Positions 48,167 to 60,364 of a stretch of 64,000 bases of DNA are shown one piece after another. The notes below the pieces were generated by a model, which had not been told where the DNA came from, made no database searches, and saw only the letters and a list, made by a program, of their open reading frames with translations. A program made the translations under genes and the position numbers. The stretch is from positions 29,104,001 through 29,168,000 of the forward strand of contig NC_087256.1 of assembly GCF_037042905.1 (NCBI RefSeq), written 5' to 3'. The DNA is from Lytechinus pictus. Lineage: Eukaryota; Echinodermata; Echinoidea; Temnopleuroida; Toxopneustidae. Each line of letters opens with the position of its first letter. The first letter of the stretch is position 1.

Positions 48167-48170
48167 TTAA

Positions 48171-48878
48171 TAGGCCATAGCGCTTACGGCATATATGGGG
48201 GCCAAGGGGGGGGGGGGGGGTGAGGACACTTGGCGTATCATATCTCTATGCAATATCCTCCGATATCTCGATGTGTTCAAAACAAAGAAAAGCCAAGTCA
48301 AGCAGCGACGGTAACAATAATATGTTTTTTTCACAGCTTTAATTTTAAGAAGCAGTAAGTAACACTTTCACCTGACAATTGCTATTTAATATTAACGTTA
48401 GACACTGATTTTTTTACCATTTAAGTTAGACTGAGCGGCCTGAGCTGATTAGCTCAGCAAATATTCACGGGCCGCCGAACCAGACGAGGGGTGAAGCGCG
48501 AGCCTTAGCCTGGGCGCCCCCCAGCCTGAGCCGGTACCGTTATTCGGCCGGCGCACGGTGGGCCTGGGACTGGGTTCGCGTTCGGGGTTCAGACCATGAT
48601 AGACAAATACCTAATTCTGTGAACGTGCGTTAATCAAGAATGTTCAGACGTAGACCAAAAGCTTGAGTTTCTGTACATTGCCATTTGGTTAGCTCACTTG
48701 GCTGTTCTTCTTCTTTTTTCTTCTTCCTGTAAAGTACAGACTGCCGTTGGCATATTATTAATATTATTCGTACTTGTGCTTGCAAGTGCCCAGATGAGAA
48801 TAGTGCGAGTAAAAATCTCTACAAAACTATGTGCGGCTAAAAACAGAAGAGGCCTTAACGAAGCCTCCTTTGCTGCAC
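48171..48878. other. Region upstream of NAT9 with a GC-rich island
   Basis: 48430-48600 is GC-rich for this window ('gccggcgcacggtgggcct'). Nearby 'gtagaccaaaagcttgag' echoes 15134-15155. It is a candidate promoter region for NAT9, since the first coding exon at 50540 follows a splice acceptor, but no transcription start can be assigned. Confidence 0.3.
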
Positions 48879-49256
48879 CTTCTTCTTCTTCTTCACGCTA
48901 CACTGCCTCCTTCAATCCTGAAGATTATTGCAGTATTGTAGTACCGGGGACCGGCAGGTGCAATACACCGGGTGAACACCCTACTCTTTGACGAATAGTG
49001 TATTGGTTTTAACGTGCATAGGTTGTGACTCTCCTATACACGGGACCAACATTTGCGTCCTTTCCGATGGACGGAGTGTTTTCCAACTGCATTCACACCC
49101 GCACTGAACACAGCGGTGAGGCACGTTAACACACAACGCTAGCATAAGTTTTTTTGTTAGACGTCTTCCGGCATGCTGCGGGACTCGAACCCACGCACGT
49201 TGAGATCTACGATCTTTTCCGGAACAGGCGCTCTAACCGACTGAGCTACACTGCCA
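48879..49256 (-). mobile_element. tRNA-headed SINE with conserved central domain, minus strand
   Basis: On minus: A box 'tagctcagtcggttagag', B box 'gggttcgagtcccgc', then a central part with 'ccatcggaaaggacg' and 'ggtcccgtgtata', ending in an (AAG)n run (plus: 48879-48896). The tRNA-like head does not fold cleanly enough (acceptor mismatches) to be called a functional tRNA gene. Central-domain phrases recur in the SINE at 61695-61886. Confidence 0.75.
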
Positions 49257-50280
49257 CCTCCTGCTTGAAAGATGCGAGGGAGGTGCTGTGAACTATCTTT
49301 GCTGGGAGTGAGTTCCATATTCTGATAGCATCAGGAAAGAATGTCTTTTGATATATTTGTGTTCTGGCATATGGAATTTGGAACTTATCAGGATTTCCAC
49401 GTGTACATGGTCCAGTTGATGGAATGAAGTGGTCATCCGGGATGTCAATAAGCTTGTTGATGATGCAGTAGACCATGCTAGCTCGCTGTTGTGCCCTTCT
49501 TTCCTGAAGAGTAGCCCACTGACTGGAGTTGCTTTAGCATATCTGATACACTGCTGGTACGTCGAAAGTCTCCTAAAGCAAAGCGGGCGTAACGGCGTTG
49601 TACCATTTCCAGTTTTGAGATGTTCCTCTGGGTAAATGGGTCCCACACCACAGCAGCATACTCCAGTACTGGAAGGACAAGTGCTTTGTAGCACAACACT
49701 TTCGTCTTGAGAGGACAGTCCCTGATATTTCTCTGCAGGAAGCTGCTGACTGAGTTGGCAGACTTAGTTGTTTTGTCTACATGGTGATTCCACTTAAGGT
49801 TTTCCTGGAAGTTTACACCAAGGTATTTTGCTTTATCAGTCTCCACCAGGGGTATTCCATGAATGCAATATGGTGTCGAACTCTTGATAACTACCCTCTT
49901 ATTGGTAACATGCATAACTTGGCATTTTTGCGGGTGAAATTGCATGAGCCAGTCATCTTCCCATACTTGAAGAGCATCCAGGTCCCTCTGAAGCTGTTTA
50001 GTGTCCTCCTCTGTCTTGACCTTTCTGTACAAGATGCAATCATCAGCAAAGAGGCGCACCGTAGACTGTGATGATACATATTCGGGGAGGTCATTAATGA
50101 AGAGGAGGAAGAGCAGAGGTCCGACCACGCTACCTTGCGGCACTCCTGAGAGAACGGGGGCTTCATGAGAAGTAACTCCTTGTTCCACTGAACTATGTTG
50201 TCTGTACTTGCATGGCGAGGACAACACTGTCTAAAGACGTCGTGTCGAGGTTCCCGGGGCAAGGCGAGGACTAATAATAT
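49257..50280 (-). mobile_element. 5'-truncated LINE with partial reverse transcriptase
   Basis: Minus-strand frame from about 50227 to 49478 includes the reverse-transcriptase motifs G-V-P-Q-G-S and R-L-F-A-D-D (catalytic Asp pair), then K-Y-L-G-V. A frame change near 49478 leads to the tail frame (49476-49260) with I-W-N-S-L-P. The C-terminus runs straight into the SINE head at 49256. Endonuclease and the N-terminal half are absent. A degenerate, non-functional copy. Confidence 0.85.
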
Positions 50281-50546
50281 ATCACTATATTATATCATAC
50301 ATTTTTAAACAAATAATATATTTGACACTGAGGTCTGAGTCTGAAGTTGAAATTGTAAAAAAATCCCAAGTCTAACAAAAGCTTAGAGTTAAGTTAGATA
50401 TCACATCAGCGTCAGATTCTAACTCAGTCTAAGTTAGATCTAGATCTAACTGATTCACATGTCCTGTGTTTGACTTGTTTTGGTCAAGGTTGATTTAGAA
50501 TTTGATCTCTTTAACAATAACATTTTCCTTTTTTCCCAGGACAGGT

Positions 50547-53500
50547 ATGAGGATCAATGAAAAAACTTGTGTTATCGGAACTAATGTGGTGTTGGTACCT
50601 TACAAAGAATTTCATGTGCCAAGGTGAGTTATGCGGTTACACTTCGTAATTCCGAAGGTTCGTAAATCTGAAGGTTCGTTATTCTGAAGGTTCTTTATTC
50701 CGAAGGTTCGTAATTCCAAAACACGCAAATTGCCTATAGGCTATAGGCCTACCTCGATGTTCGTTAATCCGAAAATGTAAAAGGGTTCGTTAATCCGAAC
50801 ATTTGTGGCGTTATTCCGAAGGTTCGTTATTCCGAAGGTTAGATAATCCGAAAACGAAATAAGGTTCGATGTTCCAAAGGTTCGTTAATCCGAAAACGAA
50901 ATAAGGTTCGTTGTTCCGAAGGTTCGTTGCTCCGAAGGTTTGTTAGTCCGAAAACGAAATAAGGTTAGTTAATCATTTAGTTTTCGGACTAACGAACCTT
51001 CGGAATTACGAACCTCATTTCTTTTTCGGATTAACGAACCTTCGGAATTACGAACCTCACTTCGTTTTCGGAGTAACGATTTCGGAATTATGAACCTCAC
51101 TTCGTTTTCGGACTAAAGAACCTTCGGAATTACGAACCTTCGGAATAACGAACCTTCAGAATATCCGAACCTTCGGAATAACGAAGCTTAGGAATTACGA
51201 ATGTATGCGGAGTTATGCTATGCCAATATTTTTTTTTTCCATGCCATGGCATGGAAGATCAACTGAAGCGGATAATTCCACCAATTTTTACATTCTGATT
51301 TTGTTCCAAAATTATACTTGTTTAATAACAGTTCTTTAAACTTATTAATTTTGTAATGGTCATCATATCCATCTAAATTTAGGTTTTCAGAGTTATTTTT
51401 TTGTCTCCTTAAAATGCCTTGCTTAATATAGTTTATTACAACCTTCAAACTAAAGTTTAGTTTTAGTCTTTTAAGATTGTAAATCATTGTTTTGATGAAC
51501 TTTATATGTGTAATATTATAAAATCACCATTCTAATTTCATTACTCTGTTCTAAGAATGTTAATCACTGTTTTGAATCATTATTGAATGATCATCATCTA
51601 CATGTATTTATTATACAAAACTTCATTCTTCTGTTACTTGTTCTAAGTTTGTAAATTGTTTTTTGGCTCCATTGAATGTGAAATTTTAAGATCATCATCT
51701 TCTAGCACTATACTCTAGCCTTTACATACATGTTCTAACTTCGAAGAATTTTTTATTTCAGTTGGGTTTACTTGTTATTGAATGTGTAATTTAAGATTGA
51801 TCATTTATCAAGTCTAAGTTATACTAAATTTATTTCATTTGCCTAGGTGCTAAGAATGCTAATCTTCAAATATTTTGACTCCCAAGTTGAATGGGTAGTA
51901 TTGTTACAATGTAGATCATGATTCATCATCTATCTATTCCAATGCTAAATTTCTTTTTTCTTTCTTGAGAATGATAACCATTGTTTTGAATCTTTATTGA
52001 ATGTATAGTACTAGCAGTGACAGTGTTAGATCACCATATATCCAATCTAGTATCGCATACTTCTATTTCTTTCCTCTGTTCTTAAAATGTTAATCTTTGT
52101 TTCGAATCTTTATTGAATGTGTAATACTGTTAGATCTTCACCCATTCTAATACTAAATATCAGTGTTCTGTCATGATGACTGAAATCACTGAATGTATAA
52201 GATTCTAGGATCAACCATCCATTCTAAATTTCAATTTTCGATTCAAATAAATCATTGTGAGTCCTCTCATGGTCATTAATCACATGATTGTCATGAATAT
52301 GTGAAATCATTTTATTATCTATTAACATAATGTACATTTCGTTGAATTCTCAAAGATCAGTATTAATTACTGGAATTTATTTCATACAATGTATTCTTCA
52401 CAATCATTATATTATTTTTAGTATTGGAGATTTCATATCATAAATTAAATCTGCAATGGAAAAGAGCATTGGTATTGCATACAAACAATATTTGTTTTGT
52501 TTGTATTACTTTTGATGTAGCAGATCTAGGACTCGGCCTCATGCAAGATTTCATTTTGGCTTTTCCAATTCCTGATTTTTGTCTTCGGAGAAGTTGGAGG
52601 ATTAAAAAGACGCTAATAAAAAAAAAAGAGTGGGATTCCTGCTCCAATCATCAGCTAACCATGGCTCAGACAGGTACCTTGATATATATATATTTTTTTC
52701 TTTATACACCCTGTAAACATAGATACCATGAATGGATGAAGTCTACCGAGTTGCAGGAGTTGACGGCATCAGAACCACTATCTCTCGATGAGGAGTATGA
52801 GATGCAGAAGAGCTGGTATGAAGATGAAAACAGTAAGATCCCTTGATTGTACAATACATTTGGGGATTTCAAGTAAAAGTGTTGGGAGTAGAATGTGAAT
52901 CAGGCTTCTTGACCTAGAAGTCTATAAAAAAAAAGGGGTTTACAAAAGTAAATAAAAATCACAATGCCTAGTGATCTCAGATCCAGCACCTGTCTCAGTT
53001 TGGTTCCCACTCTCGTCTTTCCAACCGACGTTCATCGGTTCAAATGCCAGCCATGATATGTTTTCCTTTAGCAAGAATTTTTCTGTGTTTTGAGTCTTGA
53101 TGGGACCCTTTGCTTGGGACCCGAGTAAACTTGATCTGGGATGTCTGAGTTTACTGATTGGTCTTCTCTACTCACTAATTCCCCTTTTGTCTCCTTGTTT
53201 CTAGTGTTGCTGTAGCTTGTTTGTGGTCTATATTATGGTTGTTCCACTTTATATGTTTGTCATTTTGCCTCCGAAGAAGATTCTGCTAGGATCGAAAGCT
53301 TAGGCCCCTTTTTGACTTTCTAGTTTACTGTTACCTCTGATGTATTGCAATCTGAGCTAGTTTTGATGGAAAATATGATTATTATTACCCTATTTCTATG
53401 CCCCCCGCAGACAAAGTTCGGAGGGAACATTAAGCATTGCACCTGTCCGTCCCCCACTTGGTTTCAGTACAATAACTCAAAAAATATTTAATGGATTTCA

Positions 53501-56500
53501 AAATTTTGGGTGTGTAGGTATATGACACCAAAATACAGGCTAAGTTCGAATTCTGAGTCCGCAGGTCAAAGGTCAAATGTCACAGCTCATTGAATATGCG
53601 AGTTGGTTTTTGTGCAATAACTCGAAAAATATTTGATGGATATAACAATTTTGGGTGTGTAGGTAGATGACACCAAAATACAGGGTAAGTTCAAATTCGG
53701 AGTCCGCAGGTCAAAGATCACAGCTCATTAAATATGCGAGTTGGTTTCCGCGCAATAACTCGAAAAACATTTTTTAATAATGGATTGTAAATATTTTTGG
53801 TGTGTAGGTAGATGACACCAAAATACAGGCTAAGTTCGAATTCAGAGTCCGCAGGTCAAAGGTCAAATGTCACAGCTCATTAAATATGCGAGTTGGTTTC
53901 CGCGCAATAACTCGAAAAATATTTAATGGATTTAAAAAATGGTGGTGTGTAGGTAGATGACACCAAAATACAGGTTAAGTGCGAATTCGGAGTCCGCAGG
54001 TCAAAGGTCACAGCTCGTTATATATGTGAGTTGGTTCAAAGGTCTAAATTTGTTCATTATATATATAAATTGTTTTTTTTGCACGATATTAAGTTCAATC
54101 ATGTGGAATGAATTTCTGATCGCATTAAGCGGGGGCAGTCAAATTTCTAGTTTCAGTATGTGCGCCGTGGCATCATGGGCTCGTATTTACGATTCTCGTC
54201 TTTCAATCAGAGGTCCTTGGGTTCGAATCCCAGCCATGACGTGTTTTCCTTCAGCAAGAAATTTGTACCCACATTGTGCTGCACTCGACCCAGGTGAGGT
54301 GAATGGGTACCCAGTAGGATTCATTCCTTGAATGCTTTAGTGCCTATACGGTGGCTCAGCTACAGCCGGGGTAGTAATATGATACCAAATATCAAGCGCA
54401 GTATAGTAGCTGCGCTAAACAAATGGAACATATTGTTAAATATGTTGTCTATTCATAGAAGTGTCAGTGATATGAATTTCACAGTGTATCAATATTTTCT
54501 TGCTATCTATTAAAACTTCCTAATATAATTAACCCATCTATCCATTTATCTATTTAATATCTGTCTATCTATCTACCTACCTACCTATCTTTTTATATCT
54601 TCAGAATGTACATTCATCATACTGGACAAGACCAAATGGGCTTCAAGCACTAATGAAATTGGTAAGCAATATGACCGGCTCACAGAATCGTCATATGACG
54701 GCAGACAAAACCAATACATCACCCAGACATCAATACAAAAGTACATACATTTTGGTATTCTATAGTGCTTTTCCGTAGTAATACTCCCAAAGCTTTTTAC
54801 AATGTTCAATAACCCTGCTGTTTTTAGGGCTTTAAAAAAACTAATTGTACTGAATGACAGAAACAGATGTTCATGGCCCTGGGAAGTGGGGGTGCCGGGG
54901 GTGCAGAAGCATCTCCTTCTTTTATATAGGGGGTGCTGCGTGTACCATTTTCCATAGGCGGCACGCATTGGAATTCTGGTAGGTATGTCAAATTGGAGAA
55001 ATGTATGGAAAATGGCCAATATTTTGCGTTGAACCTTTTGTTTTTCCTGCTCAAAGTTTTGGGGACCAAAACTACCATCATTTTGTAATGAAATCATTAT
55101 TTTTTATAATTTCTTTTGTTTTTCAAATTCACTTCAGCACCCCCAGCCAAAAAAAAAAGTTTCCAGGGCCCTGCACATGTTGCTGGAGGGATTATTCCAA
55201 ATATTTTGACCACTGAAAATTATACATTATTGAAATTTTCATGGCTGTCTTACTAATAGGCCTATACTTGTAATTGATCCAATCTGTCTTAACTGTTGAA
55301 ATCCATAGACGTCATCGTCATCTAGACTGCTCACATCTATTCAATGTGTTGTATCAATATAGAAATTATGTATGATTGTTTGAACCAATTATGCTCCCTC
55401 TGTTTACTGCTGTCCTTGATGGAGAATTATGGCATTGCTGGCTTTCCATATTTGACATGAATTGGATCAATCGCAAGTCTGTTGAATACATGGCGGCATC
55501 ATCATGGCCAAAGTGGGGACAAACATTTTCCTGATCAAGAAGCCATAACTTGGTTTTAGACCACAGTCAATAAAAACTGTATGCCAAATATTCTGGACAG
55601 ACCAATATTTGGATGGTTTCTAATTCCACTGACAATACAAACAAGAGACTTGTATTGCATAATTAGACTTTTAAGTTCAAATTCTAGGAAGAGTGCACCT
55701 GTCATTGGTATGCTACCCTTCTAACAGTTCTTAACTCGTGACACTTACCCAAACCCAAACTCTCTTATTCTTGCTAGTTTTCTTGTGCCTCTCAGGATAA
55801 AATATTTTCTGCAGATGAATGTGTATTGTTTATGCCGTATTGTAAATTGAATATTTTTTCAATTCTGTCTTTTTTTCTTGTATTCAATCAGAAAGCATGT
55901 GTGGAGATGTCAATCTGTTCTTCAATGATCATGAAGTGCCCTCTCAAGCTGAGATAGAGATAATGGTAGCAGGTAAAGTAGAAACAAATGGATTGCGAAA
56001 CAATGTGTTGATCTTTAAGCCTTAATCATCACTATTGTTGGAGGTGATGCCTTCACTTTTTAATATGTCACTGTTGCTGGTTGACACCAAATAATACACT
56101 TAAATAGGGGTGTTGTGGCTCAGAGGATAAGTCTCCAGACTTTGAACTACAGGGTCTGGGGTTCAAATCTCACCGCATCACTCTCCTTACATTTGCCACT
56201 CTCCACCCAGGTGTAGTAAATTGGTACCCAGTAGGAAGGAATTCCTTGAATGCTTGAGCGTCCAATCAGGATAGCCATGCTGAAGCCGGGGTAATAGTAT
56301 GCAGCGCTTAGAGATGATTGTCGTTTGTATTAAGCGCTATATAAATGTCACATATTATTATTGTTATTAAATATCAGTGGCCCATATCTTGAACTTGGGG
56401 GTTTAATTCAAACTCTGAAGTTGTGGTTAACTATGGATAGCCAATTGTGACACAATTCTCAAACAGATTCACCACTGTCTGGGATTAACCCTAAAAGGAC

Positions 56501-59500
56501 TGGGCTATTTGAGATTTATTGATGACTTCAAAGAAAATGTCATACAATTTTGCGGCGCTATCTTTTTGCGTTTCGGAAATATCGTGGGAAGTCCTTTTAG
56601 TCCTTTTAGGGTTAATTTGTTTACTTCACCATTATAGCATGATGAAAGAGCAAATTGAGCATAAGAAATATACTACGTTTAAAAAATATTTTGACATTTT
56701 TGGCTTTCCATAATTTTAGTACAGAATTAGACAATGGTCCAAGTTAACCCAGACTTCAGAATGTGTGCCATAGAGTTGCAATATATCTGGGCCCTGTCTT
56801 ACAGGGAGTTACGAATGATCTGATCAACCTAAACTATATGGAAATCCAACAGTGTCATGATTTTTTTCTCCAGGAAATTTGCACAATGCCCTTTGTAAGC
56901 AAAGAAAAGCATACTGAATTTTCAAGAAAATGATGAATGTATATGACCTTTCTTCATATCTAGAAAATATTTTGAACAAACATGCATTTTAGATTTTGAC
57001 GTTGCTGGCTTTCCATAGTTATGGATGATCATTGATCGTAAGTCTTTGTAAGATAGGGCCCAGGTATAAGAGTTAATTCTATTCAGAATCCAGGGGGGGG
57101 GGGTTCTCCCACTAGCCCATTATTCACTTGTATTTGGACATAAAATAGAAACTTCATTTGATTAAATTCTGAAACTGCCGTTCAGTTAATGGAAGTCACT
57201 GGAAGTGATTTGACTTGCCATCTGCATTTAATTGTAGTTGGCAAATCACATGTTAATAAGTAAATCATGTGGATGACTGAAGAATGTTCTAATGTGTTTA
57301 AATGACACTATTGTATCCTGTATATTGATTGAAGTAGATTTGTATTAATTCATTCATCTACAGAATCATCATGTCGTGGAAAGGGATATGGCAAGGAGGC
57401 TCTCCTGATCATGATGTACTATGGTGAGTGATATTGGTGATTGAGTTTCAGATTGAATTTTATATTCAGCAGATCGGAAAAAAGATGAAAGCTTTATAAA
57501 ATCATCAAAACAAAACTTAGTGAAAAAAAACAACAAGGATATCATGATAAATATGTAAAGTAATAAAGTAGATCTTTGATTTTGCATTTTTTATGTATAC
57601 ATGTAATAGATTTGCTTAAAAGACCACTTGTGAGACATTGCTTTCTATGATTCTATTGCTTTTATCACTTATTTCTCAGGTGTGGATTTCTTGAAAGTTT
57701 CCAGATTTATTGCTAAGATTGGGGAGAAGAACACAGTCAGTCTTGGCCTCTTCAAAAAACTTGGATTTCAAGAGGTTAGTATGTTGACTATGTACTGACA
57801 TGACTGAGTTAGACAATCTTTTTATTGTACTGTCAGTTTTGGCTTTTGATGATGATAAACTAAGTGCGTGTATGACTGTCCAGCTCAGAACGCAATAAGT
57901 TGGCTAAATTGAATAATCTTATCTGAAATCAAAATTAAGTCACCAAAAGAGAATAACAATATGTGTAGAAGTATAGGTTCTGAAAATGAAAATAATGTGT
58001 GCAGCATTACGTCAAAGAGTGAAAGATGTAACCCTCATCTTAAAAAAAAACCAAACAAACAACACTATTGTCATTGAAGAATTTGAAATTTTACAATGCA
58101 GTAGCTATAGCAGCATTACCCACAGATCTACAGAGAGACAGGTTTATCATATGATATATTCAGATATTTACAGAAACTCGGCAAATACAATTCTGTGCGG
58201 GGGGGGGCACTCGGTATATAATGCATAGTGGGTATTTTTACACTCAAATTTCCGTTCCAAGGCATAGCATTTTTTGTCTTATTGAGAAAAAGAAAAAAGA
58301 AAGCAGCTCCAAAGCATAGCATTTTCTTATCGAGAAAAGAGAAAGTAATCCGCTCCAAAGTTTCGCATATTTTCCGTTACACCGTTCCGGCCACATTGAT
58401 CTGCTACAATGAGCCGTAATTTTGGTGAAAAGCGGCCGCAAAGCGCTGTTCGACCATCTCCTCTGCGCTAGCGCACACGGCGCCCGTGCCGCTGGGCTAG
58501 CTGCATGCATGTATGCCCGTTCAATAGGGATGCATATGCACTCACACACAGGCGACCCGTTCCAAGGACCCCCGTTTTCACAAACATTTGTGATTCCGAA
58601 GCCTATTCCGATGACCCTGCTTTTAACAATAAGCCCGCTCCAAGGCCCCCATTTTTTGTCTCGCCCGCGGCACATACCTACTATTTTTTTGGTCGAGTAT
58701 CTTCCCTAGTTTCTGTGCTATTGTGGGTTTAGCTAGGGCAGGGAGGGGCATATTGGGAGCAGCCTCATGTGCTACTTTCAGGGGGCATGATTGGAGGCAA
58801 AGCAAATATGAATTAAGAAAGAAAGAGGTGAAAGCAGAAAAAATAACATGAACTTCTCATGTCAGCCCATGAATATACATACTACATGTTTGTTAGTTTG
58901 AAGGGGCATGATTTTAGCCCCTTTTTACTATACTATTTCATATTGTACAACGCCTACTTAGCTTGTTGTACGGGAGCAAATGGGAGGCTGAATGTCAAAC
59001 ATTCGTACCGCTGCACACACGACGTACCATCCAAAATGTACCGTTGCACGGCTGTAGGAGGTGACGTCATGATGCGATTTAGTCCATTTAATTTAATCCA
59101 TCTAAAGATGAAGGTGCAATAGGCGTATAGCTTGTTGGCTAAATGTGCAATGCTGCCCAAGATTATGTGCGATCTTGCTTTTTGCTTTCAATATTTTTGC
59201 TCCCTTTTCATAGATTACTGCAGGGAAAAACTCTTGTTTTTTCATATTTTCGCTAGATTCTGAGGCGTAGTACAACACAAATAGCAAATATTTTTATTCA
59301 TGCAATGGTGCGAGATTTCACATTGGGTGAAAGAAAGAGACGCTCTATTCAACTCGGCTAATGCCATGTTGAATAGAGCGTCTTCGCCTCGTGTGAAATC
59401 TCGCACCATCGCCTTCATGCCTATTCGCTATTTGTATAACAATCATCTTTGCATTTCTTGATTCATTTTCCCTCATAAAGGTATCTGTCAGCAAAGTCTT

Positions 59501-59603
59501 TCAAGAGGTGACCCTTGATCTTGAGGTCAAAGGTCAATTCCATGACTGGCTAAAGGAACAGATGAACCACTTGCAGATTGCAGTGTACTCCCCAAAAAGG
59601 TGA
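50547..59603 (+). CDS. NAT9: N-acetyltransferase 9 (GNAT family)
   Basis: Seven coding exons: 50547-50623, 52723-52832, 54605-54661, 55892-55972, 57364-57423, 57680-57774, 59481-59603. All have GT-AG borders and consistent phases, giving 603 bp and 200 aa (human NAT9 is about 207). The N-terminus M-R-I-N-E-K-T and V-V-L-V-P-Y, then R-Y-H-E-W-M-K-S (26-33) and L-T-A-S-E-P-L (39-45), are hallmark NAT9 segments. The GNAT acetyl-CoA loop is C-R-G-K-G-Y-G-K-E-A (112-121), and the K-L-G-F-Q-E motif (155-160) closes the fold. No signal peptide or membrane segment is present. The product should be a cytosolic acetyltransferase; the fly orthologue Mnat9 has been reported to bind and stabilise microtubules. 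ATG 50547 follows an acceptor at 50538-50539, implying an untranslated upstream exon. Introns are heavily loaded with repeats but the reading frame is intact, so it is very likely functional. Confidence 0.95.
50641..51200. repeat. Inverted array of short 'ttccgaaggttcgt' units in NAT9 intron 1
   Basis: The left half repeats 'ggttcgttattccgaa' and 'aatccgaaaacgaaataa'. The right half repeats the complements 'ttcggaattacgaacc' and 'ttcgttttcgga'. The symmetry centre is near 50975, starting only 18 bp after the exon 1 donor. Confidence 0.85.
51201..52420. repeat. Diverged tandem units (~130 bp) in NAT9 intron 1
   Basis: Phrases 'gttaatctttgtttcgaatc', 'tttattgaatgtgtaat', 'agatcatcat' and 'ttctaatactaaat' recur irregularly along the interval. 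Very AT-rich, no coding signature. Confidence 0.5.
52833..53397. other. NAT9 intron 2, SINE-like remnant
   Basis: 'ggttcaaatgccagccatga' and 'ttttcctttagcaagaattt' (about 53037-53084) match a SINE head-body junction. The rest is not recognised. Confidence 0.45.
53398..54045 (+). repeat. ~140-150-bp tandem units in NAT9 intron 2
   Basis: Four diverged units: 'cacagctcat' or its variant recurs near 53580, 53719, 53871 and 54009, each followed by 'atatgcgagttggttt' and 'gtgtgtaggtagatgacacc'. It is preceded by 'ccgcagacaaagttcggagg'. Confidence 0.8.
54161..54440 (+). mobile_element. tRNA-derived SINE, NAT9 intron 2
   Basis: Head 'gcgccgtggcatcatgggct', B box 'gggttcgaatcccagc', shared body to 'aacatattgttaaat'. 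A (CTAT)n/(CTAC)n run lies beyond, at 54540-54600, just before exon 3. Confidence 0.9.
54662..55891. other. NAT9 intron 3, no additional gene
   Basis: Frames at 54585-55097 (minus) overlap exon 3 and intron and show no family signature. Confidence 0.4.
56105..56370 (+). mobile_element. tRNA-derived SINE, NAT9 intron 4
   Basis: 'ggtgttgtggctcagagga' (A box), 'ggggttcaaatctc' (B box), 'ttggtacccagtagg', ending in 'aagcgctatataaatg' and an (ATT)n tail. Confidence 0.85.
56485..56615. mobile_element. TTAA-flanked CCCTAAAAGGAC MITE
   Basis: TTAACCCTAAAAGGAC at the left and GTCCTTTTAGGGTTAA at the right. The interior is about 100 bp. The ends resemble those of 6961-7692 and 39965. Confidence 0.8.
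56616..57363. other. NAT9 intron 4, remainder
   Basis: An inverted pair 'gggccctgtcttacagggag' (56790) and 'gtctttgtaagatagggccc' (57042) bounds an AT-rich MITE-like stretch of about 270 bp. No coding signature. Confidence 0.5.
57775..58939. other. NAT9 intron 6, first part
   Basis: 58200-58730 contains duplicated phrases ('ccgttccaaggcatagcatt', 'gctccaaagcatagcatttt'). No gene recognised; the small frames overlap each other in several frames. Confidence 0.4.
58940..59450. repeat. Repeat family B, copy 2 (inverted relative to copy 1)
   Basis: Match to 27185-27690 in reverse orientation, with the inner hairpin 'gacgctctattcaa' / 'ttgaatagagcgtc' (59339-59383). It ends about 30 bp before NAT9 exon 7. 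Confidence 0.8.
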
Positions 59604-60193
59604 CATCATCAGTATAGCAGTTTGTGAAAAGCAGATATTTGTTACTGACAGAAGCTCCAACATGTACTTGTATGTTGGGTGAAGGTATATTATGTTAACA
59701 TGGAATCGGCAATTCAGGAGTTGTGCTTACCGTCGGTCACGGACGTTCTTAGACAATTTAGCCATAGTCTGGGCCACGTCTTTCAGTAGATATCCTACAA
59801 TGGCATTTACAGTGGCATGGGAGGATTAGAAGCAAAAGGATGCTGAGGAGGATGACAACTCAGCATCTGTCACACATACCCTGGGCATTCCTGTATCCAT
59901 TGTTTTCGCTATGCTGGAATGAAATGATTAGAAGCAAAATACAAAGAGACATAGCTCAGACTTCTGTTATTGTTCCTAATCAGGGCTTTATGAATGGCAA
60001 CAATATGAAAATATTGTGATATTGAAAGCTGAAATGAATATGTGTGTCCATGCTTTGGTGATATAGTAAATTATGAAGGTTTTAATTTACATTGTATTTT
60101 AGACAACAAGAAATCTGCCTTGAAATGCTTTTAAGAAGAGATTATTCCCATTACTCCAATATAACCCACCAGGGTCCAAGGGAAAGGGTCATA
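59604..60193 (+). other. Presumed NAT9 3' UTR and flank
   Basis: No canonical aataaa between the stop codon and the SINE at 60194. The first aataaa lies at 60411, inside the fold-back repeat, so polyadenylation may use repeat sequence or a variant signal. Confidence 0.35.
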
Positions 60194-60364
60194 AAGCGTT
60201 GTGGCCCAGTGGATTAGTCTCTGACTTTGAAACAGAGAGTCTAGGGTTCGAATCCCAGCCATTGCGTAATTTCCTTCAGCAAGAAATTTATCCACATGTT
60301 GCTGCACTCAACCCAGGTGAGGTGAATGGGTACCCGGCAGGATTAATTCCTTGAATGCATGAGC
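60194..60364 (+). mobile_element. tRNA-derived SINE, 3' part missing
   Basis: Head 'gcgttgtggcccagtggatt', B box 'gggttcgaatcccagcc', body to 'ttccttgaatgcatgagc', then interrupted by the fold-back repeat. Confidence 0.85.

Noticed and set aside
49175..49256. Possible tRNA gene on the minus strand
   Set aside because: A and B boxes are good, but the acceptor stem mispairs and the sequence continues into a SINE body and simple tail.
52424..52720. Start of an alternative NAT9 exon with an open frame before 52723
   Set aside because: The frame is fortuitous intron read-through. The exon 1 (50623) to 52723 junction restores the conserved R-Y-H-E-W sequence exactly.
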